From: JACCZX01 sp038216465
Lineage (GTDB): Bacteria; Pseudomonadota; Gammaproteobacteria; Burkholderiales; Burkholderiaceae_F
Assembly (NCBI GenBank): GCA_038216465.1
Contig: JBBQQC010000016.1
Span: 23,801-87,800, forward strand
Length of the DNA stretch: 64,000 bases
Reading direction: 5' to 3'
Below the pieces are notes generated by a model. It made no database searches, was not told where the DNA came from, and saw nothing but the letters and a program-made list of their open reading frames with translations. Shown here in pieces: positions 16,702 to 25,190 of the stretch; position 1 is the first letter of the stretch; every line of letters begins with the position of its first letter. The position numbers and the translations under genes were made by a program.

Positions 16702-17871
16702 ATGCGCGTTCCGTTCAGCTACGTGCGGCGCAACCTATGGGTGCGCAAACTGACGACCGCGCTGACAGCCGGCGGCATGGCGCTGGTGGTGTTTGTGTTC
16801 GCGGCGGTCCTGATGCTTGACGCAGGGTTAAAGGCCACGTTGGTCGCCACCGGTTCACCTGACAACGTGGTTCTGATCCGCCAGGGCAGCATTACCGAAG
16901 TGCAAAGCGGCGTCTTGCGTGATCAGGCGGCGCTAATTGAAACGGCACCGGAGATTGCGCGTGGTTCTGATGGGCAGCCGCTGGTGTCGAAAGAGGTGGT
17001 GGTACTGAATTCACTGCCCAAGATCGCGGATCCGAACAAGCGCAGCAACGTCGTCGTGCGCGGTCTGCCGGAGATGGGCAAGACGCTGCGGCCGCAAGTA
17101 CATATCGTCGAAGGCAGGATGTTCCGTCCGGGATCGACCGAAATCGTCGTTGGGAATTCGGTCGCGCGCGGGTTTGCGGGTGTTGAAATCGGCCAGCAGC
17201 TGTCGTTCGCCGGCCGGCAGTGGACCGTGGTCGGAATCTTCGATGGCGGCAAGAGCGCATTCGATTCCGAAGTCTGGGGCGACGTCGAGCAGATGATGCA
17301 GGCGTTTCGCCGCATCACGTATTCATCGGTGATTGCGCAGCTTGCGTCGGCCTCATCGCTGGCCACACTGAAGGCTCGGCTGGATGACGATCCGCGGTTG
17401 AAGATCGACGTCAAGCGCGAAGCCCAGTTTTATGCCGATCAATCGTCCAGCTTGTCGAATTTCATAACGCTGCTCGGCATGACGCTGTCGGTGATTTTCT
17501 CGATCGGCGCGATGATCGGTGCGGCCATCACCATGTATTCAGCGGTTGCGACGCGCACGGCTGAGATCGGTACCTTGCGCGCCTTGGGCTTTCCTCGCGT
17601 CTCAATTCTGCTGGCATTTCTGATCGAGTCACTGATGCTGGCCTTGGTCGGAGGGGTGGTTGGACTGGTTGCCGCCAGTTTTTTGACCGCAATAACAATT
17701 TCGACAACCAACTTTCAATCTTTCTCCGAACTTGCATTCGCGTTCACGCTGACGCCCGGGATTGTTGTCTCGGCATTGATCTTTTCCATCGTGATGGGGT
17801 TTGTCGGGGGGTTTTTGCCGGCGATCAAGGCGAGCCGGATGAAAATCGTCGACGCGCTGCGAGCCGACTAG
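16702..17871 (+). CDS. ABC exporter permease, FtsX/MacB type (second)
   Basis: A 389-residue permease with the same layout as its neighbour: N-terminal helix (LTTALTAGGMALVVFVFAAV), a periplasmic domain with 'GRMFRPGSTEIVVGNSVARGF', and three C-terminal helices. The coupling motif is 'AEIGTLRALGFPRVSI'. It starts four bases after the previous gene. It closes the four-gene adaptor-ATPase-permease-permease operon; a 267-base gap follows. Confidence 0.9.
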   Translation: MRVPFSYVRRNLWVRKLTTALTAGGMALVVFVFAAVLMLDAGLKATLVATGSPDNVVLIRQGSITEVQSGVLRDQAALIETAPEIARGSDGQPLVSKEVVVLNSLPKIADPNKRSNVVVRGLPEMGKTLRPQVHIVEGRMFRPGSTEIVVGNSVARGFAGVEIGQQLSFAGRQWTVVGIFDGGKSAFDSEVWGDVEQMMQAFRRITYSSVIAQLASASSLATLKARLDDDPRLKIDVKREAQFYADQSSSLSNFITLLGMTLSVIFSIGAMIGAAITMYSAVATRTAEIGTLRALGFPRVSILLAFLIESLMLALVGGVVGLVAASFLTAITISTTNFQSFSELAFAFTLTPGIVVSALIFSIVMGFVGGFLPAIKASRMKIVDALRAD

Positions 17872-17946
17872 CCAGTCGAGCGACGCGGTCTTGCGCGACG
17901 CTACCGAGAGTGGCGATTGGCGCGACTGGATGCCGCAGGAGCATGA

Positions 17947-18075
17947 CTGACGCACAAGGCGCGACGATGGCGGCACGATGCGAATTGCCGCCACACGGTG
18001 AATAGCGCCGTGCAGGGCACGGGTAGCTGCACGTTTTCCAACGGCGCGCAGTACCAGCTGCATATCGGCACCTGA
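17947..18075 (+). pseudogene. Possible remnant of a small exported-protein gene (C-terminal end)
   Basis: Within the 267-base gap before tctC, a 42-codon frame ends with GTGSCTFSNGAQYQLHIGT and a TGA at 18073-18075. The GTGSCTFSNG...Y..H ending resembles C-termini of small periplasmic proteins of unknown function that I have seen in betaproteobacteria. There is no start codon or signal peptide in frame: a TGA lies just upstream at 17944-17946. It is either a decayed gene or chance. The rest of the gap holds no feature I can support. Confidence 0.3.
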
Positions 18076-18138
18076 TAACGGGTTATCCTTTGAGCATGCT
18101 TGGGCCTGAGAGCGGGCAGGCGAACTCAAGGAGACTTT

Positions 18139-19107
18139 ATGAAACGACGCGACTTTTCGATCGCTGCAGCGGCTGTGGTGGCAGCGACCCAGTTGGGTGT
18201 TTTGTGTACCGCAAGCGCGCAGCAATTGGGCGCAGTCAAGATGATGATTCCGGCCAACCCGGGCGGCGGCTGGGATCAGACCGGGCGCGCACTGGCGACG
18301 GCGATGCAAAGCGCCAAGACGGTGCAGACGGTGCAGTTCGATAACAAAGGCGGCGCCGCCGGCACGATCGGGCTCGTGCAATTCGTCAACAGCGCGAAGG
18401 GCGATCCGAACGCGCTGATGGTGGGCGGCATGGTGATGGTCGGCGGTATCGCGCTGAATAAGTCGCCGGTTGATTTGACGATGGTTACCCCTATCGCCCG
18501 GCTGACCAGCGAATATGAAGTGATTGTGGTTCCAGCAAATTCGCCGTTCAAGACAATGGGCGACCTCGTCGCAGCGTTCAAGGCGGATCCGGGCAAGGTG
18601 TCGTGGAACGGCGGGTCGGCAGGTGGTACCGATCACATCGTCGCGGGCCTGATCGCGCGCGCGGTCGGCGTCGATCCCACCAAGATCAACTACATTGCGT
18701 CGAAAGGCGGTGGCGACCAGATCGCGGCGATCGTTGGCGGCCATGTCAGCGCCGGCATTGCGGGCCTGGGCGAGTTTGCCGAACACATCAAGGGTGGTCG
18801 CATGCGTGCGCTGGCCGTCTCGGCGCCGAGCAAGATCGACGGCATTCCGACGCTGAAGGAGCAAGGCATCGATGTCGTGCTGGGCAACTGGCGTGGCGTC
18901 TTTGGCGCACCTGCCATTTCAACAGCGCAGCGGGATACGCTGATTGCCGCCGTCAAGACCGCCCGGGATTCGCCGGCGTGGAAGGAGACGCTGACCAAAC
19001 TCGGTTGGGAGGATGTCTACCTTGCCGGAGACGAGTTTAAAAAGTTCCTCGAGGAAGACACCAAGCGCATCAATACGATCATCGATTCGCTAGGCCTCAA
19101 GAAATAG
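18139..19107 (+). CDS. tctC: Tripartite tricarboxylate transporter substrate-binding protein (TctC/Bug family)
   Basis: Periplasmic receptor for the TctAB carrier, likely binding a small carboxylate; the exact ligand cannot be inferred. The start ATG at 18139 has an AAGGAG site six bases upstream. The 322-residue protein has a KRRDFS twin-arginine-like signal peptide ending near ASAQ. Bug-family landmarks follow: MIPANPGGGWDQTGR, 'NKGGAAGTIG', WNGGSAGGTDH and the C-terminal LGWEDVYLAGDEFKKFL. It leads the tctC-tctB-tctA run. Confidence 0.93.
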   Translation: MKRRDFSIAAAAVVAATQLGVLCTASAQQLGAVKMMIPANPGGGWDQTGRALATAMQSAKTVQTVQFDNKGGAAGTIGLVQFVNSAKGDPNALMVGGMVMVGGIALNKSPVDLTMVTPIARLTSEYEVIVVPANSPFKTMGDLVAAFKADPGKVSWNGGSAGGTDHIVAGLIARAVGVDPTKINYIASKGGGDQIAAIVGGHVSAGIAGLGEFAEHIKGGRMRALAVSAPSKIDGIPTLKEQGIDVVLGNWRGVFGAPAISTAQRDTLIAAVKTARDSPAWKETLTKLGWEDVYLAGDEFKKFLEEDTKRINTIIDSLGLKK

Positions 19108-19109
19108 CC

Positions 19110-19622
19110 GTGATGCGTGGCGCGCCGGGTTCGCGCGCCGAGTTGGTCATCTCGCTCGGCGTGCTGCTGCTGGGCATCGGTGCAACGATCGTCGCCTGGA
19201 GACTGCCGGAGGCGGGTGGTTATGCACGCGTCGGTCCGAACGTCGCGCCGAAGATCGTCTCGGCCGCTCTGATCTTGCTCGGAATATGGTTACTGGCTGA
19301 GGTATTCACCGGCGGCTTTCGTGCCCGAGTGCCCGATGATCCTGCTGAGCGCGGAGAGCACGCGTTCATGTGGAGCGCCTTTGCCTGGGTCAGCGCCGGA
19401 TTGATCGCACAGATGGCGTTGGTTCACACGGCCGGGTTTGTGATCGCGGCCGCCGCGCTGTTCTCTTGCGTCGCGCGCGGTCTTGGCAGCATGCGCTTGC
19501 TGCGCGATCTGTCGATCGGGCTGGTGCTCGGAGTGCTGGTTTTTCTTTTCTTCGTACGCTTCCTGAATGTCAATCTGCCGGCGGGCTGGTTAACGCCGAT
19601 CCTGGGCGGTGCGGGAATATGA
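19110..19622 (+). CDS. tctB: Tripartite tricarboxylate transporter small membrane subunit TctB
   Basis: Small integral membrane subunit of the transporter. It has about 170 residues and four hydrophobic segments: LVISLGVLLLGIGATIV, PKIVSAALILLGIWLLA, a third at about 88-120, and IGLVLGVLVFLFFVRFLNVNLP at the end. The closing 'LP.GWL' is typical of TctB. The start is GTG 19110 or ATG 19113, two or five bases after the tctC stop. The end overlaps the tctA start (ATGA). Confidence 0.88.
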   Translation: MMRGAPGSRAELVISLGVLLLGIGATIVAWRLPEAGGYARVGPNVAPKIVSAALILLGIWLLAEVFTGGFRARVPDDPAERGEHAFMWSAFAWVSAGLIAQMALVHTAGFVIAAAALFSCVARGLGSMRLLRDLSIGLVLGVLVFLFFVRFLNVNLPAGWLTPILGGAGI

Positions 19623-21124
19623 CCGAGACATTCAATGCGCTGATCTCTGGCTTCGGCGTAGCGCTGCAGCCGATGAATCTGCTGTGGGGCTTCGTCGGCG
19701 TCACACTGGGTACCGCGATCGGCGTGTTACCCGGAGTAGGTCCGGCGCTGACGGTCGCGATGCTATTGCCGTTGACGGCCAAGCTTGACCCGACCGGGGC
19801 GCTGATCATGTTTGCCGGCATCTACTACGGCGCGATGTACGGCGGATCGACGACGACCATTTTGCTGAACACTCCGGGGGAGTCGGCGTCGATCGTGACT
19901 GCGCTCGACGGCAACCAGATGGCACGGCGTGGTCGGGCCGGCCCTGCCCTGGCCACCGCTGCAATTGGTTCGTTTGTGGCAGGCACGATCGCGACACTGC
20001 TGTTGACGGTGCTCGCCCCGATCGTGGTCGAAGTTGCTTTGAAATTCGGGCCGGCGGAATACTTTGCGCTGATGGTGTTCGCGTTCGTCACGGTCGCGGC
20101 CGTGCTGGGGACGTCAACCGTACGCGGGCTGACGATGCTGTTCCTGGGCCTGCTGCTTGGTCTGGTCGGAATCGATGATCAAACCGGGCAGATGCGCTTT
20201 GCATTTGGGGTGCCGGAATTGCTGGATGGCGTCGACGTCGTGGTACTCGCGGTCGGACTGTTTGCGGTCGGTGAAGGTTTGTACGTGGCCTCCTACCAGA
20301 GCCGGCAGCAGGAAAAGATGGAGCAGATCCGTGGCTCGCTGCTGATGTCGAAGGAGGATTGGCAACGTTCGTGGCCCGCGTGGCTGCGCGCCACTTTCAT
20401 CGGCTTTCCATTCGGCACGATACCGGCCGGTGGCGCCGAGATCCCCACTTTCCTGTCCTACGCTCTGGAGAAGAAGCTATCGAAGCGTCCGGAGGAGTTC
20501 GGCAAAGGCGCGATCGAAGGCGTTGCGGGTCCGGAGGCCGCGAACAACGCGGCGTCCGCCGGCGTGCTGGTGCCGTTGTTGACGCTTGGCATCCCGACTT
20601 CTGCCACCGCGGCCATTCTGCTTGCCGCGTTCCAGAACTATGGGTTGCAGCCGGGACCGCTGCTATTCCAGACGCAGGCAGCGCTGGTGTGGGGGCTGAT
20701 CGCCAGCATGTATATCGGCAACATCCTGTTGCTGGTGCTCAATCTGCCGCTGATCGGGTTGTGGGTGAAAGTGTTGTCGATCCCGAAGCCATTGCTCTAT
20801 GGCGGCATTCTGGTCTTTGCCACGCTTGGCGCTTACAGCCTGCATCAGTCGGTGGTCGATCTGATTACGCTGTATGTATTCGGCCTGTTGGGCTTCGTGA
20901 TGCGGCGCTGGGGTTTCCCTGTCGCACCGGCCGTGATTGGATTGATACTCGGCCCGCTTGCCGAATCGCAGTTCCGCAAGGCGCTCGCGATTAGTCAGGG
21001 GGATCCAAGCGTGTTCTTTTCACATCCGATATCGGCGTCGCTGCTCGCCTTGACGACGGCGTTGATCGTCGGGCCGTGGATCATTCGCCTGTGGCGTCGC
21101 CGCAGGACTCAACCGTCGGCGTGA
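19619..21124 (+). CDS. tctA: Tripartite tricarboxylate transporter large membrane subunit TctA
   Basis: Main carrier subunit with about 12 membrane segments, 501 residues from the ATG at 19619 that overlaps the tctB stop. TctA signatures are present: GTAIGVLPGVGPALTVAMLLPLT, 'YYGAMYGGSTTTILLNTPGE', and the second-half repeat PAGGAEIPTFLSYALEKK with GIPTSATAAILLAAF. Transport is secondary, driven by an ion gradient in characterised members. Confidence 0.95.
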   Translation: MTETFNALISGFGVALQPMNLLWGFVGVTLGTAIGVLPGVGPALTVAMLLPLTAKLDPTGALIMFAGIYYGAMYGGSTTTILLNTPGESASIVTALDGNQMARRGRAGPALATAAIGSFVAGTIATLLLTVLAPIVVEVALKFGPAEYFALMVFAFVTVAAVLGTSTVRGLTMLFLGLLLGLVGIDDQTGQMRFAFGVPELLDGVDVVVLAVGLFAVGEGLYVASYQSRQQEKMEQIRGSLLMSKEDWQRSWPAWLRATFIGFPFGTIPAGGAEIPTFLSYALEKKLSKRPEEFGKGAIEGVAGPEAANNAASAGVLVPLLTLGIPTSATAAILLAAFQNYGLQPGPLLFQTQAALVWGLIASMYIGNILLLVLNLPLIGLWVKVLSIPKPLLYGGILVFATLGAYSLHQSVVDLITLYVFGLLGFVMRRWGFPVAPAVIGLILGPLAESQFRKALAISQGDPSVFFSHPISASLLALTTALIVGPWIIRLWRRRRTQPSA

Positions 21125-22203
21125 GCGACATCGACCCTGCAAGCGCCGCGCCCCGCGCGGCGTTTTCATTCCGGCGCTCGCTCGCCGCAATCGCGGTGGC
21201 CATCGCAGGCGCGCTGGTCTGTCTTTATCTGAAGACGCCGTTGCCGTGGCTGATCGGTCCACTGGTGGCAGTGGCCGGCGTCAGCATGGCGAACGGCAGG
21301 ATCACTGAACCGCCGATGGCGCGCGAGGCGGGGCAATGGGCCATTGGTGTTGCGCTCGGCTTGTATTTTTCGCCCGATGTGGTGCGCGAGATCGTGCGGC
21401 TATCGCCGTGGATTGCTGTGGCCGTAGTGTTTTCGATCGTGCTTGGTTGGCTGGGATGCTGGCTGCTGATCAAGGCGGTCAGGACGGACGCGCCGACGTC
21501 TTTCTTTGCGATGGCGATCGGCGGCGCGCCCGAGATGGCAGCGCAGGCTCAGCGCAATGGCGGACAGGTCGACCGCGTTGCCGCGTCGCACGCGTTGCGC
21601 ATTATGCTGGTGGTGCTCGCTGTGCCGTTCGCGTTCAATGCGATGAACCTGCATGGCCTTGACCCTTACACGCCGCTGGCCAGGACATTCTCATGGATGG
21701 GATTTGTGGTTCTGGTCGCGATCACTGCGGCGGCGGCGGCAGTCATGCAACGCGTCAACTCGCCGAACAGCTGGATGATCGGTCCCTTGCTTGCGTCCGC
21801 ACTGGTCACGGCTAGCGGCCACAGCTTTAGTAGCTTTCCCACTGTCTTTGTCAACGCCGGCCAGCTGTTGATCGGCATCTCGCTCGGCTCGCGCTTTACG
21901 CCGGAATTTTTCCGCTCAGCGCCGCGCTTTCTGGCGGCCGTTGCCGCCATATCGCTGCTGTATATGCTGCTCGCTGCCGGGTTTGCGTCGCTGCTGGCGC
22001 GCGGATCGGGACTGCCGTGGCCGACTGCAACGATCGCGACGACGCCGGGCGGCATCGGCGAGATGGCGCTCACCGCGCAGGCGTTGAAGCTGGGCGTACC
22101 GATCGTGACCGCGTTCCACACGATTCGCTTGCTTGCGCTATTGCTGACGGTCGGCGCAATGTATCGGTATTGGCAGAAGTGGATGGCGCGTGGTGCAAGC
22201 TAG
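21121..22203 (+). CDS. AbrB-family membrane protein (former 'ammonia monooxygenase' family)
   Basis: Integral membrane protein of about 360 residues with two repeats of the AbrB domain, each with a PLPWLIGPL- or NSWMIGPLLASAL-type segment. Helices like 'GQWAIGVALGLYFSP' and GQLLIGISLGSRFTPEF mark the two halves, and TTPGGIGEMALTAQAL is the conserved C-terminal block. The family is often misnamed ammonia monooxygenase; its function is poorly known, with a role in membrane-linked regulation or transport suggested. The GTG at 21121 overlaps the tctA stop (GTGA); an ATG at 21076 would add 15 residues inside tctA. The tight coupling suggests work with the TctCBA carrier. Confidence 0.87.
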   Translation: MSDIDPASAAPRAAFSFRRSLAAIAVAIAGALVCLYLKTPLPWLIGPLVAVAGVSMANGRITEPPMAREAGQWAIGVALGLYFSPDVVREIVRLSPWIAVAVVFSIVLGWLGCWLLIKAVRTDAPTSFFAMAIGGAPEMAAQAQRNGGQVDRVAASHALRIMLVVLAVPFAFNAMNLHGLDPYTPLARTFSWMGFVVLVAITAAAAAVMQRVNSPNSWMIGPLLASALVTASGHSFSSFPTVFVNAGQLLIGISLGSRFTPEFFRSAPRFLAAVAAISLLYMLLAAGFASLLARGSGLPWPTATIATTPGGIGEMALTAQALKLGVPIVTAFHTIRLLALLLTVGAMYRYWQKWMARGAS

Positions 22204-22786
22204 AACCAGCCTCAAGACGGCGAAGGCGGCATTGCCGCAACTGGAGTTGACACCCCTGGTAGCCGCCGCCAGACATGACACCGCCGAGTTCCTGCAGGCT
22301 GTGCTTGAATCGAAGGCTAGCCTGATGCGATGGATGCCGTGGTGTCACGCCGCATACGACGCCGCCGATGTCGCGCGCTGGTTTGAAACGGCCGATCAGA
22401 TGTGGACCAATCAAACCGCGTTTCCTATGCTGATTAGAAACAAGGACGACGGCGCCCTGCTTGGCGGCGCGGGGCTGCAGGATGTGCTGCTCTACGGCAA
22501 GCGCGAGGCCGAGCTTGGGTACTGGGTGCGCAGCAGTGTGCGCGGTCGCGGCGTCGCGAGTACCGCGATTCGCGCTATCGCGGCGTTTGCATTCAACGAG
22601 CTAAAGCTGGTGCGCGCCTCGATGCGGATTCGGCTTGACAATACTTCGAGCCGCCGCGCTGCCGAGCGTGCGGGTGCGAGTTTCGAAGGGGTAACTCGGC
22701 ATGGCATCGTGCATGGAGAGGCGCGTTTCGACGCCGCGCATTACTCACTGCTGCCGGCTGACCTGCAGCGACCGTGGACACCGTAA
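22190..22786 (+). CDS. GNAT-family acetyltransferase (RimJ/RimL type)
   Basis: Predicted acetyl-CoA-dependent N-acetyltransferase. The fold can be followed: an N-terminal LELTPLVAAARHDTAEFLQAV block, the ELGYWVRSSVRGRGVASTAIRA acetyl-CoA loop (R-G-R-G-V-A), and NTSSRRAAERAGASFEGV near the end. This last block is typical of the RimJ/RimL group, which acetylates protein N-termini or small amines. The start GTG at 22190 overlaps the previous gene by 14 bases. The substrate is unknown. Confidence 0.85.
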   Translation: MVQARTSLKTAKAALPQLELTPLVAAARHDTAEFLQAVLESKASLMRWMPWCHAAYDAADVARWFETADQMWTNQTAFPMLIRNKDDGALLGGAGLQDVLLYGKREAELGYWVRSSVRGRGVASTAIRAIAAFAFNELKLVRASMRIRLDNTSSRRAAERAGASFEGVTRHGIVHGEARFDAAHYSLLPADLQRPWTP

Positions 22787-22874
22787 TGGCGGCTGCGCGC
22801 CTAGCTTTTTCGCGAACGCTGGTGTAGCGTCAATCGCATTCCGGGCACCGCCCGTAAGCTCTTCGGAGTAAGAC

Positions 22875-23081
22875 ATGCCGACTGGCACAGTAAAGTGGTT
22901 CAACGAGAGCAAGGGCTTTGGCTTTATCAAGCCTGATGATGGTGGCGCCGATCTGTTTGCACATTACAGCGGCATCAAGGCCAAGGGATTTCGCACGTTG
23001 AAAGAAAATCAGAAAGTCGAGTATCAGGTGCAGCAGGGCCAGAAGGGCCCGCAGGCGGTAGAGATCGACATCGTGCCCTGA
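22875..23081 (+). CDS. Cold-shock protein (CspA family)
   Basis: A single 68-residue cold-shock domain that binds single-stranded nucleic acid and acts as an RNA chaperone. The RNP1 motif KGFGFI and the RNP2-type motif DLFAHY are intact, after the standard opening TGTVKWFNESKGFGF. A GGAG ribosome-binding site precedes the ATG and a terminator follows, so it is probably a single-gene unit. Some members are constitutive, so cold induction cannot be assumed. Confidence 0.96.
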   Translation: MPTGTVKWFNESKGFGFIKPDDGGADLFAHYSGIKAKGFRTLKENQKVEYQVQQGQKGPQAVEIDIVP

Positions 23082-23096
23082 TCTTGCCAGCGCCCT

Positions 23097-23119
23097 AAGG
23101 CCTGCGGCGCGGGCCTTTT
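23097..23119 (+). terminator. Rho-independent terminator after the cold-shock gene
   Basis: AAGGCC and GGCCTT flank a nine-base loop and run into TTTTCTTT, 16 bases past the stop codon. Confidence 0.6.
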
Positions 23120-23239
23120 CTTTGTCCAGGCCTCCCGCATCGCCGCAAGTCTCCCGTCACAGGCCAGTTAGAATCGCGGTCCGCGTTTTCGACGGAAAAG
23201 AGCGCTTCGGGAATGATGAAGCGACGATGGAGACAGCTG

Positions 23240-25099
23240 ATGAGCGCAGTGCTTTCGGGAACGGCCTCCGCGCCGCCCTACGTTAGCCACAAGAAACTGA
23301 AGGCTTGGGTTAACGACATCGCGCGCCTGACGCAGCCCGACCGCGTTGTCTGGTGCGATGGCTCGCAGCTTGAATACGACCGGTTGTGCGGCGAGCTCGT
23401 CACCTCCGGCACGTTTCGCCGTCTCAACCCGGCCAAGCGCCCGGGCAGCTTTCTCGCGTTGTCCGATCCGGCGGATGTGGCGCGCGTCGAAGATCGCACA
23501 TTTATCTGTAGCCAAACAAGGGATGATGCAGGCCCGACCAATCACTGGGTCGAGCCGGCGCAGATGCGCGCAACGTTAAACGGGCTGTTTGCCGGCGCGA
23601 TGCGCGGTCGCACGATGTACGTAATTCCGTTTTCAATGGGCCCCGTGGGGGGCGCCCTCTCGCAGATCGGCGTCGAGATCTCCGACAGTGCCTACGTAGT
23701 TGTCAATATGCGGATCATGACCCGGATGGGCCGGGCGGTGCTGGAGGCACTCGGGCCCGACGGCGAATTCGTGCCTTGCGTGCACTCAGTGGGCAAGCCC
23801 CTCGCCCGCGGCGAGAAGGACGTTTCATGGCCGTGCAACCCGATCAAGTACATCGTGCATTTTCCGCAGACGCGCGAGATTTGGTCGTTCGGTTCGGGCT
23901 ACGGCGGTAACGCGCTGCTGGGCAAGAAATGCCTGGCGCTGCGCATAGCGTCTGTCATGGCGCGCGACGCCGCGCAGCTCGATGGATTTGGCTGGCTGGC
24001 CGAGCATATGCTGGTCGTCGGCGTGACTTCTCCCGAGGGAAAGAAGTATCACATCGCCGCTGCGTTTCCATCAGCTTGCGGCAAGACCAACTTCGCGATG
24101 CTCATTCCGCCGCCGGCATTTGCCGGCTGGACCGTGACCACGGTCGGTGAGGACATCGCATGGATTAAGCCTGGCAAGGACGGGCGGTTGTACGCGATCA
24201 ACCCGGAGGCTGGCTTCTTCGGCGTTGCTCCAGGAACCTCCGAAAAGACCAATCGCAATGCGATGGCGACGCTGCGCGAAGACGTAATTTTCACCAACGT
24301 GGCGCTGACGGATGACGGCGATGTTTGGTGGGAAGGCATGGGCCCGCCACCCCCGCATCTGACGGATTGGCAAGGCAATGACTGGACCCCGGAAGACGGG
24401 AAGGCCGGTCGTAAGGCGGCACACCCGAACGCGCGCTTTACGGTACCGGCGGCGCAGTGCCCAGCAATCGACGACGACTGGGAAAATCTGGAGGGTGTTC
24501 CGCTCGACGCCTTCATGTTTGGCGGCCGCCGCTCGACCACCGTTCCTCTGGTAACCGAGGCGCGCGATTGGGCCGAGGGCGTTTACATGGCGGCAACGAT
24601 GGGATCGGAAACGACGGCTGCGCAGGCCGGCGCGCAGGGTGTGCTGCGCCGCGATCCGTTCGCGATGCTGCCTTTTTGCGGCTACAACATGGGCGACTAC
24701 TTTGAGCACTGGCTGGCGCTCGGAGCAAAGCTCGCAGACAGCGGCGCGAAGCTGCCGAAAATTTTCACCGTCAACTGGTTTCGCACGGCTGAGGACGGCA
24801 AGTTCATCTGGCCGGGCTTCGGCGAGAACATGCGCGTTCTGAAGTGGATTGTCGATCGGGTCGATGGCAGGGCCGAAGGCACTGAGCATGCGCTCGGCGT
24901 TTCTCCGGGCTATGAGGACATGCAGTGGCGCGGCCTCGATTTTCCGCGCGCGAAGTTCGATCAGATCACAGCGGTTGACGTGCAGGAGTGGCGCGATGAA
25001 ATACAGTCACACTCAGCATTGTTTGCCAAGCTGGCGGGACGACTTCCGCCAGAGCTAGAGGACGTCAAGTGCAATTTTGCACGGCGGTTGGGCGCTTAG
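23240..25099 (+). CDS. pckG: Phosphoenolpyruvate carboxykinase (GTP)
   Basis: Converts oxaloacetate and GTP to phosphoenolpyruvate, CO2 and GDP, the entry step of gluconeogenesis (EC 4.1.1.32). The length of about 619 residues and the motifs mark the GTP type, not the ATP type. They include SMGPVGG, the kinase-1 loop FPSACGKTNFAML near 276, the metal-binding NPEAGFFGVAPGTS, and FGGRRSTTVPLV. The guanine-binding region FCGYNMGDYFEHWL is also clear. I chose the ATG at 23240 because GGAG lies eight bases upstream; an ATG at 23213 would add nine residues. The gene fits a life on organic acids, as do the carboxylate transporters nearby. Confidence 0.96.
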   Translation: MSAVLSGTASAPPYVSHKKLKAWVNDIARLTQPDRVVWCDGSQLEYDRLCGELVTSGTFRRLNPAKRPGSFLALSDPADVARVEDRTFICSQTRDDAGPTNHWVEPAQMRATLNGLFAGAMRGRTMYVIPFSMGPVGGALSQIGVEISDSAYVVVNMRIMTRMGRAVLEALGPDGEFVPCVHSVGKPLARGEKDVSWPCNPIKYIVHFPQTREIWSFGSGYGGNALLGKKCLALRIASVMARDAAQLDGFGWLAEHMLVVGVTSPEGKKYHIAAAFPSACGKTNFAMLIPPPAFAGWTVTTVGEDIAWIKPGKDGRLYAINPEAGFFGVAPGTSEKTNRNAMATLREDVIFTNVALTDDGDVWWEGMGPPPPHLTDWQGNDWTPEDGKAGRKAAHPNARFTVPAAQCPAIDDDWENLEGVPLDAFMFGGRRSTTVPLVTEARDWAEGVYMAATMGSETTAAQAGAQGVLRRDPFAMLPFCGYNMGDYFEHWLALGAKLADSGAKLPKIFTVNWFRTAEDGKFIWPGFGENMRVLKWIVDRVDGRAEGTEHALGVSPGYEDMQWRGLDFPRAKFDQITAVDVQEWRDEIQSHSALFAKLAGRLPPELEDVKCNFARRLGA

Positions 25100-25136
25100 G
25101 CACAAGCGAGCCGCCGGCCAGTCCGGGTGAAAGCAC

Positions 25137-25170
25137 GGGGTTCGCTTATCTTGCAACCCCGATTCTTTTT
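25137..25170 (+). terminator. Probable terminator after pckG
   Basis: GGGGTT and AACCCC flank a 12-base loop; GATTCTTTTT follows. The loop is long, so the hairpin is only moderately convincing. The downstream arm overlaps the -35 box of the candidate livG promoter. Confidence 0.45.
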
Positions 25171-25179
25171 AAAGATACT
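25151..25179 (+). promoter_or_regulatory. Candidate sigma70-type promoter of the liv operon
   Basis: TTGCAA (25151-25156, 4 of 6 to TTGACA) and GATACT (25174-25179, 4 of 6 to TATAAT) are 17 bases apart. Transcription would start near 25186, only about five bases before the livG ATG at 25191. No ribosome-binding site is visible there, so the mRNA could be leaderless. Confidence 0.5.
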
Positions 25180-25190
25180 CGCCCTTCCCG

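Noticed and set aside
17629..18864. 411-codon minus-strand frame across the second permease and tctC
   Set aside because: Low-complexity Arg/His-rich translation; it crosses two certain genes and the gap between them, with no ribosome-binding site or family.
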